Shown here: piece by piece, positions 49,642 through 63,135 of the stretch
How positions within the stretch are numbered: position 1 is the stretch's first letter
How the letters are laid out: each line of letters opens with the position of its first letter
Assembly: GCA_963070105.1 (NCBI GenBank)
Contig: OY718807.1
Coordinates: 992,001 to 1,056,000 of the forward strand
Direction: 5' to 3'
DNA: 64,000 nucleotides
Source of the DNA: Litomosoides sigmodontis
Lineage: Eukaryota > Nematoda > Chromadorea > Rhabditida > Onchocercidae
Made by a program: the position numbers and the translations under genes
The notes under the pieces: model-generated
Databases searched by the model: none
Seen by the model: only the letters and a program-made list of their open reading frames with translations
What the model was told of the DNA's origin: nothing

Positions 49642-51258
49642 GTTTACATGTTTGTTTCCACATTTTTGAATTGTCTTTGAGAGAAGAGAGATCAGAAACT
49701 AAAGTATCTTGTAAACTATGAAATTGTAATGAATTACTACTTGAACGAAGCATTTGAACGGCCATGAAAATGCATAAAAATAAAGAAAATGCGCCTTAAT
49801 TCAGCTTTCATTGCACTTTATTTAGACATTACATGCAAGAACTAAAACGGCGCCGTAATGATTATTTATTACTGATAAGTGCATACTATTGTTAATATGT
49901 AGTACTATAAGTGCAAAACATGTAAAAAAGCTGGAAATTCAATTTTGTGTTTGATAATTTGTTAAATTTGATGGTTAAGAAAAGAACACTACTTTGAATT
50001 TCGTTTTCTGAAAGCCAATGCATTTGTACTCATTTATTATTATTGCAAATTATTTTAGTAGAAATCTAGACAAAAGTATTACTTTAAATTTGTACTGAAC
50101 ATTTTTTCTGAATTATTTGAATGAAAAGTTTGTGTGAAAAATGGAATAGCTTGAATTTAAAAATGAAAATAGCGGCAATAAAATACTTTCACACAAATTA
50201 CGAACAAAAAATTAATGAGAACAGCGAAATACTGATATCAACAAACATTTGTTCTTTTATATTTTATTTCTTTACTGTTACATTATTTCAATACTTCATT
50301 TCCTCACTATTAAATTATTTCTTGCAAAATTCCATGCCATTTTTGGTAAACACACCTCGATTTGGACTTTAACTTGACTCTTCAACATTTCCGCCATCCG
50401 ATGTGTGTTTACAAAATTTTACGCACGCACGTTCGTTTTGTTTGACGCAGAATTTCAGGTCATCCCGTAACTTATCTCCGCCGGAGCTAATCTCCAAACC
50501 CTCACACCAGAAATTCCAACCGCTAATCCACAAGCCAAAGAGAACTATATGCTCGCCGCCGTTTGCTTCGCATCACACAGAGATTTCGATGTTTCACGGC
50601 TCGGTTCGTGGACGACTGGTTTCCCTCGTATTTTATTTTAAATTTCGCGTATTTCATCAACTTCAATTGTATTGATGTACCAGGTTCTCTATCCAGAAGT
50701 CATCTGTTATTTTACGTTGTGAATCCGTTTTAGGCTTTCCACTATCAGTTATGAACATCAGTAAAACGGTATTCCATTCCTATTCCGTAGCTTTCTTCCT
50801 CATTTTAATAATTATGTCAGTGCTGCTCTCCATGCTTTAATAATTTGATACCGTTGGGAGAAAATTCATTAATTTTTTTTTTATTTCTGTCAATTTACTT
50901 GTCTTTTTTTGCCAGGCATTGTAAAAATTTTCGTTTTCTATTTACTTTTTTTCTGCGTGCCGTGAAGATATTAGTCTTTTCAACTCTAATGTTAAGACGC
51001 TTTGAACGATTAAAATGATCACTTTCTGTTTTTGCTTTTTTGATACTGAAATCATGTTTCCGAGGAATAGATATTTTCTTGGCCTGTTTTCACGATTAGT
51101 ACCCAGCATTTTTGTTGATGTCAGTTAGGGTTGTTACGCATCATTTACTCCCAAGATATCGTGAAGCAATGTTATATAAAATTTGCTCTTGAGTTGGTAG
51201 TTACACAGTTATAAGAGAATGTCTTAACATATTAATGCATGTGTGTATTTTCAGACGG
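49642..51258. other. Region upstream of gp210
   Basis: Mostly AT-rich, with one GC-richer patch at about 50459-50630 that follows an AATTTCAG acceptor. The patch is open on the plus strand (SSRNLSPPELISKP..., Pro/Ser/His-rich, up to a possible GTTTCC donor). It could be an exon of an undescribed gene or a 5' exon, but I cannot link it in phase to either neighbour. The right end (51247-51255) is the TTTTCAG acceptor before the gp210 ATG. Confidence 0.35.
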
Positions 51259-54200
51259 ATGTCGAGATCTCATCATTTGTTGCTTCAGTTGTTGTTATGG
51301 TTCTTGGTGCTGCTTACAAATGGTTACCGGTTAAATATGCCACAGGTGTTGCTACCATATCATCCCAATGTCCAAGTGACTTTTGACCTAATCGTCAGTG
51401 ATCCAGATGATGGATGTTTCACGTGGTGCGTATATCCTAGGGCATTTTATACATTTATATTCAAGCTAATCAAGGAATAACTGCATAGCAAATTTTTGAT
51501 ACATCAAATCAATTGCTCATCTTTTCGCTTTTTGCTTTGCGGTGGAGAATATGGAATAATTGATACTGCTTTTTGACTAGCACATATCTCGCAGTATTTA
51601 AAAAAGGGTCGTTTTAGGAGATCAACTCGACCAGACACTGTCTCAGTAAAAGGAGTAAATACGGCAGGAACAAAGGGATGTTCAGCAAGAGCTCAAATTG
51701 CCGCTACTTCGAAGTATGCTGAGGAGCAGATGGCTGTCGTCCTTGCTGAGGATAAAGGTATACTTAGCTAAAGATGTACGCTGTAAGCTAAATCTGGAAG
51801 GTTTTCTAAAAGCTTTACTACAAATACTTGATTTTTTTTTGCAGAAGCTGGTGTGGTCTTAACCTGTGCCGTGACGGTTGATGTTATACGAAGCATATCA
51901 GTTTCGACCACTACGAAGGTATTGTTTCTAGATGCAGCACCAGCAAAAATTATTGCGCAGGCATACAATGCTGAAGGTTGGTAACTGACCTTTAATTTTT
52001 TAAATGAAAAGAGCAAAAAATACAAAACAGATTTTTGAGCTAACTAGAAGGTTTTGATAGTTTGGGATGGCTAAACTTACTCTGAATAACTTGGGTTTAA
52101 AACGCTAAGAACATATTTTTTTTCCTTGCAGTGATTTCTTCTTAAGTTATTGCACGAGTATGAAAACTTGAATAAAGATTCTGTAGGTGATATGTTCACT
52201 AATCTTGGAGCAATTCCATTTGAATGGCATTTGGAATCACAGTCCTTATCGGAAAAGCCTCTTCGGATTGTGCCGTTTTCGCAGTCAAAATACGAAGCAC
52301 CTGATGGCGTTCGATTTTTGGAAGAAAACAAAAAACGCGGTTAATTTTTGTTTTTTTTTCCAACCACTTACATGTGTGCTGTCCATTTCTGTTAAGTTGG
52401 AAACTATATCATAAATAGTAAGGCTACTAGAGTAGTTATGCTTTCATAAAATACTGACTTTTTTCCATTTCCAGGCTTTATGATATTAGTTGAGGGTGTG
52501 TCTACCGGTGCTGTAACTCTTAAAACGAAGCTGGTTGAACCCCACTTTAAGGTATCTCATGTTTTCGTATTATTTCGTTATATCCTTTTGATTAATAGCG
52601 TTTGTTATTTACATGTACTGTCTTACGGTAATTAATTTTCTTTCAAGGATGTGGAGCCTCAAAACGTGGATTTTATAGTAGTAGCGAATGTTTTATTAAT
52701 ACCTTCTCAAGATCTATTCCTTCCGCTTGGATCACGCGTGCACTATACTGCAGAAATGGTTAGACAGAGTATTACGGAAGGTAGGATCTTTAAATCTCAT
52801 TTTTGCCTCACTTATAGCTTTCATCTACAGTCGAATTCATTATAGATTTGGGAATAATATTCATGTTTTATAGCAATACGTTCGATTTTAATTTTCAGCA
52901 ATACCATTACCTTCACGACAATATCAGTTGCTGATTAAGGATGAAGGAATTTGTTCGTTGAATTTGTTGTCGTCCGTAGTAACTGCTGTAAGTTACGGAA
53001 CAACCGAGATATCGCTGATTGACGAAAGTTAGATTTTTTTAATACAGATGGAAGGTTGTTATCTTGTTTTGACTTATTGTTATCATATTATTCTTTGGTT
53101 TGGAATATGTGCTATGTTGTTGTGATTTTTTTAAACTCTATCGATTCTAAGGATAATATCGAATCAAATAATTACTGTCTTTGTTTTAACAAATACGGTT
53201 CATTTTTTAAAATGCTTATCTGAATTGATTTTTTTCTTTCAGATTTGCATTATAAGCCAATATAAAAATATTTCTTGATTTTTTAGATGTGAAGTCATTG
53301 AACGCATTAAAACCCCCATCTGCGTGGGTTCATGTTGTTGAACCATCGAATTTATATATCAAAATTAGTGGCGATTTATGGTATCTGGAAAGAGGGCGTG
53401 AATATGATATTTCTTTTGTTGTAACTGATGCTGATAATAATGTCGTATATATCCCGGAGGTTGTTTTTAAATTCTTCATTTATGTACCTAAATATAATCT
53501 TTATGTTTGCATATGGTTTTTGACAATGTACCTTGCAGAATGCAGTTTTCGAAAGTGTTATATCTGACGAATATTTCAATGTAACAAGTAAGTCACACAA
53601 TGGTTCGTACCTTAATGTGAAGACTATAAAGAGTGGGACCATCAAGTTACGAGCAGCATTCACATCAGTCTTGAGTCCGGTTAGATCTTTTGTATTATCT
53701 AGTATTTTCAAATATGAGATGGACATTTATGGTGTTAATTTATTTTCATATCTCATGTTTTTTAATATCCATTACAAGCTAACATAAATTTCATCGAAAC
53801 ACTAGAATTATTGTCTTACAGGAAGGAGAATTAAAGATATCGTCATCGGTAAAGGATGAAGTAACAGTAGTGATATCAGAGCCGATTGAAGTTGTACCGC
53901 CATTCGTCGCCCTTCCATACATCGAAGCTAAAAGAACACACTTCAAAAAACTTTCGGTTTGTTTCTTGTAGTATATTTTTCAAACAAAAGAGTAGTAATA
54001 ATCCCTTATTGATTATCCCTTACGAAACTTTAATAAAGGATATGCATTTCTTTTCCAGGCACAAGGTGGTACTGAATCGTTTACATGGTCAAGTATGGAT
54101 CCGGAAATTGCTGCAATAGATTCTGATGGAATTCTGCTGACTGGAAATATAGGTGAGACAGAAGTTATTGCACGGGATGCTCAAAACAGTGCTCATTTTG

Positions 54201-57200
54201 GAAAGGCAACCGTTCAGATTTTACAACCAACCGGAATTGCTTTCGGTAAATCACATTTGGAAGCCGAGGTATGTTAAATTAATTAAATATTTTCAAAATA
54301 ATAAGAATTTTTTTTACCAAGTTTGACAAGCGTAATTTTCATGTCATCATCAATTGAGATTGGCTCATTTTTAGGACTTTATTTTACATGTAATCACCAA
54401 AGATTTCATAAGTTCTGATTTCTAACATTATATATATATATATAAAGAGAGCGAGAAGGATACTTAAGCGTTTTACACATGAAAAATAAATAAAACTAAC
54501 ACTGTTTATGATTGGACTACTTCAACTGCTATGTTTCAGGTTGGAAGTGATTTGATTTTGTATATTTCACTTTACGCTAATTCTGGTGGTAGAAAAGTGT
54601 TAATATCCGATTGTCGTCGCATTGATGTATCACTGAAAATAAAAAACAGTGATATTTTTGGCATAAAATTAGGTAAGCTGTTCAATGGAGATCTACTGTA
54701 TTTAAAATGTGAAACTATTTAATTTGTGTATGTATTGGTAGTCGTATTAGAATATATAAACATTGAGATGGTTGTGGAAGCACGCCTTCATACGACGATA
54801 GTTGTTGCGGCTTTATCCTTTCTGCCATCGCTTCTGGAGATACCACTGCAACTGCTCAGTTTGGTAATATGTCTGCATCAATTCAAATTTCTGCTTATTT
54901 GCCGCTAAAGGTGTGTCCTTTTTGATATTGTATCTGTCCAAGTCGTCTATAACTCTGGTGTCTTACTGGAAATTAATACTCTTTTCGATTGCCGCTTATT
55001 TGAGGAAAATAAGATGAAAATTGCACTTCTTCATACTAAACTAATGGACTTTTAGTTGGAAACACCGTCGGAAGTATTCGTTATGCTCGGCAGCAGCTTT
55101 ATTATTCGCACGTCTGGTGGCCCAAGACCGTGGATTTTGGATCCATCAAAATATTATTCAAAATGTAATTTACTGGTTTATTTCTACTATAATTGTGTCG
55201 AATTATGAGTTCAATTGTCATGTTTCTGGGGATATTATTTTACAGTGGTCTACGGTAACACAACAAGTTTGATCAGTAATGGTGGATTTTCTCCCAAGGA
55301 TGGACAAACTATTGCCATGTGTAAAGATAATAAGGGAGACGTGGTAAGTTTTTTATATCAGAATATGAGCAGGTTGTTCAGTCAGTGGCATATCTTTTAT
55401 GGGTGACTACAGAAGATATGTTCGTATTGGGCATTTCTAGAAAGATTTCACGTTTGTCACTCACTAAATTGCTACATCAATTCTATTTATCGATTGTGGT
55501 CATTAATGCTTGTGAGATCTGATTTCTTTGAGGGAAATGTTTTGAGGGTATTTAGTAAATAGCATTGTCTTCATTTTTAGCTTATTGCGGTTGTTGTTGG
55601 TAATGAAGCTTCTTCCACAAATCGGCTACCTGCGAAGGCAGAAACAAAATTTAGAGTGTGTTGTGGTGTGCCTACACAGCTGTCATTATCTCTTTTAAGG
55701 CCTCATCAAAGCAAATGTCCGATGGGCGTGGTTTGTGTTTTTTGGTTGTAAAATCTGTCTGTTCTTACAGTTTTTAAATTTGAACAATTCATGTAAAAAT
55801 GTCTCCTCATTTCAAAAAAGTTGAAAAGGAACTGAAAAATCTACATATGATTATTGTAGCGTGCTGTTAGCTGCAATGAACCATCGACGTTAGCAGTATC
55901 AGCCTTCGGATATTGTGAATCGGGGCCATCAATGGGATTAGAGAAGCAGCTTGATTCTTTAACGTCTTTATTAGTAGATTGGAAATTAAGTGACACGGAT
56001 GCAGCACATGTAGAGGAAGACAAAGAGAGCGAACTGAGTGAAGGTAGTTCTTTTCCACATACAGTCCTATATCAGGTTTCCATTAATAATATTAATGATT
56101 AGCATTTAAAAAGTTAAGGAGTTATTTAAAAAACTATTTCGATTATGCAAGAACAGTCTCAAAACGAAAACTTCTGTCTCCCTTTTAAGAAAATATACAA
56201 CGTCGATGTGGGCAGTGTACTAATAAAAGTACTACCTGTGTATCGACAGCCTTGTTAACTCTGGAGTAATTTTAAAAATAAGAATAGATTTTAAAAACAA
56301 GAATGGTATAAAAATTCGTCCCTTGTTCTACTTGTTAAAATCTAATCATTCTAATTATTTAGAAAAAATTATTTTCTGTAAAACTGTTTCTGATACGAAG
56401 TACAACATCTGTTTATTTACGGTTTTTCTTCTTTTTTATTACAGCGGTAACAGCTTCATGGCTTGCCAGTATTCATACTAATAAATTAAAAAAAGTTTCT
56501 GAGTATTTGCATGCATCCAATATCTGAAACAATGCATTCTTTAGTACGTGGCGTTCTGAAACCACATGGAATTGTTGGTACAGTGGAAATTATTGCATCG
56601 ACGCAAGGATATAAGTTTGGAGATCAACAACTTCATTTATCACAAGAGTTGCAAAGTAAGATGCAAGTAGATCTCGTTCAAAATGCGGAAGCAGTCCCAT
56701 CTGCAGTCATACTGCTAAACGAGAACAGTGCTTCAAAAGCCATTCGACTGGAGAATGGTTCAGGGCATTTCTCTTTAGAAGCATATGATTCGAGTATATT
56801 GAATGCAGAAATGTTCAGTAGGGTTACACAGGTGACGAAATTACACTGTTTCTACAAGATAAACGATAAAAAATTTTATGATTTGATAACTATATTTCCT
56901 GCATATCTAATGAAATTGTTCTTAACAGACATATTTAATATCCTTTGCAGGTGCATCCGTTATCTGTTGGTAAATCAGAGCTGCAGTTTTCGGACTTATG
57001 TCTCAATCAAAACTTCACAGCTACGATTTCGGTGACAGATGCGGAAGAGATTTTGATTGAAGCACCTGAATTTGTAAATATTTCTTAGTTTCACATTTTT
57101 ACGAGCATTTTGAAACAATGATTTAATATTAAGGCTAGAACTCTGGTTATAACCAACAAAATATCATTAAGAATCTCTGAGTGCTCTTATAATTCACTGC

Positions 57201-60200
57201 TTAACTTTAACGGAACCTTTTGTTATAGATAGCACTGAACACCGAACAGGAACTACAGCTTAAAGTTCGTGATATGGAAGGCCTTTTCTTCGTAACGGAT
57301 GATGCTGATATTATGAACGTGCATTTGAACGCGTCATCTAATGTTTTATCAATAACCAGGTATTTTGCTTTTCACCGCTCAATTACATTTTTCATAGTAT
57401 CCTGTCTTGAGTTGTGTGTTTGTTTTGCCTATTGGAGATTATGCTTAGATATTATACATTGTGGGTTTTTAAAGCTTTGATGATGGGTATTAGCATTTGT
57501 TAATTAAGGATCGATGCTCTACATTATGTTTTGCGAGGTGATATGATTGGTGTTGTAACACTTCGTGCTTCCGCTCGACGTGCTAGTGGACAAATATTAC
57601 AAAGCCAGTCTCATAGTATTCAGATTTATGCACCTTTACAATTGCAACCGAAACTGATAACGCTTATTCCTGATTCTGTTTTCCAGGTACCACAATTTAT
57701 TTAGTACTGCTCTTTAACTAGTGAAAGTTGTTATGAGGAATTTAAGCATTGATTTTACAGCTGAAAATGTTTTCATGTATTTAAATTAATGCAGTCTCAG
57801 TTAAACAAGTAAAATCGTTGAATGAAATAAATGGATTTTCATTTTTACGACTAATAGTCAAATTTATCTATAAACATTGTTGAATTTTTAAAAAAATTTT
57901 TTTTTTATTTTTTTTTTAAATTTTTAGTAATTTAACGGTCAATAGTACTGTTATTGCAGTTAGAAATATGTGGTGGACCTCAGCCATTGCCACCCGTGCA
58001 TTATCGCCTTAATGACACTTCAGTAGCTCTTGTGGGATCCGATGGGCTAGTTACAAGCAAAGCAGTTGGATATGCGAAAATTACGGGCTCTGTTTATCTT
58101 GACAGCAATGCTCCAGCTATTGAAGTAATTCTATCTTTGTCTTGGATCAGTTTTGTATAAATACGGTATATAGTTTATGAATTCGAGAAGAGAATCCAGA
58201 TAATGGTAATAAATGATAAGGTAATGGCTTTCGCTGTCATATTACAACACACACCTTACTAGAACGGATGTTTTAGGATGATCTTGTCGTTAAAACAGTA
58301 TTACTTACCGGAGTTCGTATACATCTCTCTACATCACTGATACAAGTTGGTCAAAAAGGATGGGCTCGCGTTGATGGCCTTAATGAAAATGAAACGCCAT
58401 TTTCATTTGGTGGAGCGCTGTATCCATTAAAGATCACTTGGAGCATCACTACACCAGGAATTATTGAAGCTGTGTCATCAGTTGATGTAGGTATTCAATA
58501 ATATTTTTTGGAAGGGACAAGAATTTTACAAGGAACTTTTGGTTTTATTTGGTTTATAATTTTCTTTATTGGAAAATATGCATTGAAACGAGATAAACAA
58601 TACAGCGCATCATATATTATTGATGGCATTGCAAACTGGTTGCGACTAAATTGACTTTGCAGGAAACATTTTTAAATTGAGGGATGCACAGGAAAATTTT
58701 TAATAGTTTTCGTTATCGTAGCCTAAATAACGTGGAGGTGGTGTCACTTGCAGAGCTTTATGATTGAACAATCGGAAAATCGCTTTCAAATAAAACTAGA
58801 AGCATTGACAGTTGGGCAGGCTGTGATTCACGTATTAGTGACCGATTCGGAAAATTCAAAGGCGTTTTCTAAGAAAGCCAAACATTATGAAGATCAGGTG
58901 GTAGTAACTGTCATTGAACCACTACAGTTAATGATTCCGTCACGATATCCTCATGCGTTACGTCTCTCTCCTGATGCAGAACTTGATTTGAAAAGTAACA
59001 GGTAATTTGAAATATTAACTTACGCAGTATTTTGTTGTATGCATTTTAGTAACTACATGTCAAATATAGCTTTGAGTAATTTTGATAATTTTACATAATT
59101 TTGATTTGTTTATTATTTAAGCCGGCTGCCTTTTTATATTAAGGCGGATGAAAAACCAAAGAAGTATTAGTAGTATCTGATTGTTTCAGGGAAGGTAACT
59201 CAGTGCAATTTATGGTGCCACCTGAACTTTCTATTTATTTATCAGTTGTCGGTGATGGCAACAACACTTTACTTGCTCATACTGTCGGTGATGCTGCTTT
59301 GATATTGAAGGAAACAAAGCGTCCTCACAAGGAACTTATATATTTACCAGTTTCCGTAAGTTGTATGAATTTCTTTAGACATTGCAGAAAACTTATTTCT
59401 GAAAATAAGAATCGATTCATGGGAGGTGATATTTATTAAGATTAATAAGATATTTCCATTATAAATGGCATCTACGGGAAAAATATTTTTTTATGCATTA
59501 TGCATTGTAACTCTGATAATATCATGTTAATACGTTTGTTGTGAAAATAAAAATTACAGATTACTCCGGTAGCATCACTTCATCTGAAGGTAAAATGTTC
59601 TGAAGTGCTGGAGAAGCCGTTAACAGTTTTTCCTCTAGGTTATCGTCTCCATGTTGATGTTGAGTCAAGAGACCACTTCGGCCGTCTGTTTGATGCTGCG
59701 AAGCATTCGTTAAATTACAGACCTCATCGGTGAGTGCGGGTTTAGTAAATTCGTTACATTTTTTTGGGAGTTTAGAAAATTGATCAGCTTTTCTAACATC
59801 TATTGTAGTAACTAATTTTTAGTTTTGATTTGACGGAGATTCACTCTGGCAGTGCTAACAGTTCATTCGACATTCATTTAAAGGATTTTGGAGAAACGGT
59901 ATTTAAAGTGAGTTAATTGATTCCCTTTCCTATTTTTAGATTTTTTATTAACCAAGTATTTTGATGCGTATTTCCTAGCTACTTTAATCATTAAGTTTAA
60001 CACTTGACACTTGTTTACCTGATTTCTTACTTTTGTTCCTCAAAAATGCTTTCAATCATGAAGAGTTAATTACACTTGTGAATACTTGTCGTGTTCTTTA
60101 CTATTATCACTTCGAAACATTACGGCATGTTCTGTTGAGGTATGGGATAGGAAAAATCCGGATCTAAGTGTGTTCCTTAGACTTCCAGTTGGTGATGTAA

Positions 60201-63135
60201 TCAAACCAACAGTACATTCTATTGCACTTTCCGAAATCATCTGTTTTAATTCACCACTGCCTGTGTTGGGATGGAAGGAATTGGATGGACAGAGACGTTT
60301 TCGATTTGTCGATGAAAAGAATGGCATTGCTGTAGCCATGGATACGGGTAGCACCGTAGTTGCTTCTTATGATTCTCAGAAACAAATCATCTTTACAAAG
60401 GTAACACTTACAACAAATAAAATAACATTCTTCTAGAAGCTGAAAAGTGTTTTTTATATTAATTTGCTGGAGCAGAATTCTCCAGTCAGTATTTTTATTA
60501 TTTCCTCTTAATCCTGTAATGCCATTGTGTTAATGATCAAGCAGACACATTTTATGCGCTGGTGGTCCATTTTAATCTCATTAAATTAATGAAAGCACAC
60601 GAAAATTTTGCGTTTTGACTTTTTTTGAGTTCGCATACATTCTAATTATATTAATTTAGTGAAAATTTCTTCCTTTTTAAGTTATACAAACTTCTTTTTC
60701 ATGACATAGGGATATTCCTTTCAGCGCGAAGTTGTTCCTGCAAGGTCGCTTCGTTTTTCATCGGTACCGCAGTTGGTTTCAAACATAAGAAACCACCAAT
60801 ATATATTTCCAATAATTATTGATGGTGCTGAACAAAATCCATCTAATATTTACGGTATCTTTCGCACTATCTGTTTTATCTTATTGTTGAACGCATAGCA
60901 GAATTTTCCAATTAAACTAGTTCTTCATGAGCTCACATAGGGCATTTTATGTAATTAAGTGAATAGTCATGTTCCTGCAGCTGTACGTGTATTTTCGGTT
61001 GATTTGTTCGGTTCATTCATGTATTTTTTGTTGGCCGATATTAAGTTGGATGATATTATTCAAGCAATGCTTTATAAAAAAAAAACCAGAATAATTTCAC
61101 GAGATTTAGATTGCACGTCTGTGCTATTGGAGGAAGTGATTTTGGATGCGCCTTTTGACTGTACTGTCGGTTTTATGGGGAAAGTGAATGCGTTGGCAAC
61201 AAGCTTATTTGCCGCTCACTCAGCTTTTATTCCCAAACATGGTAAATATTCAGTTTGTTTTGTAGACTTGAAACTATGTAACATATGGTTACGAAAAGAT
61301 AATGCTTGTTTCTCCATTTAAGTGAGTGATAAAGCGGTTCATGGTGTTATGAATACTGCAAGTGTTTTGTTGTTGGAGTAAAATTGCCACCTGCACTGCA
61401 AAAATTATAGATCATACATTTTCTGCACTAAGAGTCTGCAGCAATTTATCCTTTCGTGTATCAGTGATACTGAAGGGCCTATTCGGTAGAGCTTGTTAAA
61501 TTTTGGCTTTATTCAGGTAAATATGCCTGTGTTCTGGTGGAACAGACATTCGAGGGACCAGTTTCTTTGATCGAGCACCAAAATCTTGATTTAAATATAT
61601 CTGCTATTTGGAATCGTGTTGGCAAGGTTTGCAGGACTGGGCAATTTCTTTTTTTCAGTCCTATAACATGCTCGCTTTTTTATTTTGAAACTAGTTCTAG
61701 AGAATGGGGATTAGGTGGATTGCATTATTAACATCGAAAGTAAAAGAGTAACCTGATGAGATAACTTAAACATTCCAGGTAAAGGGAGCAAGTGCAATAG
61801 TTCCTTTCTATTCACGTTTTGAAGTCATGCAACGTGAAATACGGTTAAACAATGTAAACGCCATGGAAGCTGACCTGGTTATACAATCATCCATATCTGC
61901 TGCCAGCAAAATATCAGTTGAAGCTGATGGTGGAGGTGCTTTGCGATTAAAGAAAATTAAATCGTCATTACCCACTGAATTACGGTATCGTGTGGAGGTA
62001 TATACTCGTAATTTTTTGAGTAGTAATTGATTACAAAAAAAAGCGTAGATGTTAACGAAATAAACAGGTAGAGACATAAAATTTTGAATTAAATTTTCTT
62101 TTTTACCATTCACAAGCAAAAATTAATTTCAGTTGGACATAAATTCGGCGCTATTGTGGCAAGAATTGTTGGATAAGTGCAATATCACAGTTAAAAGTGC
62201 AATGACAGGACAGTTTGAATTAGTTCCGGTAACTATCGTTCTGCATGGGGATGCATCAAAAACTGTCTTGCGCGGTACCGCACTTCGTTATAAATTTTTT
62301 TCTAATTTTTTACTTCTGCAATTGTTTACAGGGGTAATATTGTAAACGTGCTATTATCACTTTTAAAAATTAATGGTATTACAGCTTCTGATCATTTGAT
62401 GGGTCTTCTGCGTTCATTTCTGGAGTCAGCAGTAGTTCAATTATGTGCATCACTTCTTACCGCTGGCTTTCTCGTCGTCCTAATAGGTATTTTACTGTGG
62501 CCGCACTTTCGTCACTTTTTTCATCTGTAAAATAGTTTAAACAAGAATAAAATAGTTTGAGATGTCCAACCTTGTTTTACATTTCGATGCATTCGGTGAG
62601 TTGGAGAGAAAAGGACATTACCATATGTCAAATTATGTTTTTTCACTTTTCATAAATTTATTTGTATGATTAATGTTCAGTCGGTTTAATATTTGCAGCA
62701 TACTTTAAAGGATTCAGCTTTCCATCTGATATCTTGAGCTCCTTCTTTGATTCTGATTCTAATGGCACTCATGGATCTTTTGCCAGTGATTATTATCCAG
62801 GTTAAAATTCTTTTTTTTCGAATTATTCTTTGAGTACTGCATAGTGGTCACGTAAAACTCGCAATATATACATTTTGGGAATGAAAGTAAGCTGTCAGAT
62901 ACAAAATATGATAAAGATCTTGTTATTGCAAGAAATAGTATATGTATAACGGATTGCAGAACGGTACCCTTCGTTAACTTATAATACTGGAAAGAGTTTT
63001 TTGGGTTCACCCGATATGACACCGTTATCCAATCGATCCAGTCGTTCAGCTGGAAGTCCAGGAGAACCAATTCTTTGGAGCGTTACGGACCGGTCGATAA
63101 CGTCACCGCATTTAAGGAAAAGACAGTGGATGTGA
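51259..63135 (+). CDS. NUP210: Nuclear pore membrane glycoprotein gp210 (NUP210)
   Basis: Type I membrane protein of the nuclear pore; its large N-terminal domain lies in the perinuclear space and forms a luminal ring. About 36 exons give roughly 1,923 residues, near the human 1,887. The ATG at 51259 follows a TTTTCAG acceptor and opens a signal peptide (LLLQLLLWFLVLLTNG). Landmarks matching human gp210 occur in order: LNMPQVLLPYHPNVQVTFDL; HNGSYLNVKTIKSG; ESFTWSSMDPEIAAID; SGGPRPWILDPSKYY; CGGPQPLPPVHYRLND; FGGALYPLKITW; a single C-terminal transmembrane helix (LCASLLTAGFLVVLIAYF); then a Ser/Pro-rich tail of about 90 residues. Bacterial Ig-like repeats typical of the family show through (VALVGSDGLVTSKAVG). 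C. elegans calls it npp-12. One exon (56445-56831) reads through only if one A is missing from a run at 56488-56494. Intron retention at 62487 would give a form ending at 62530 without the tail. Confidence 0.95.

Noticed and set aside
52077..52331. Minus-strand frame across gp210 exon 4
   Set aside because: It is the antisense shadow of a well-supported gp210 exon.
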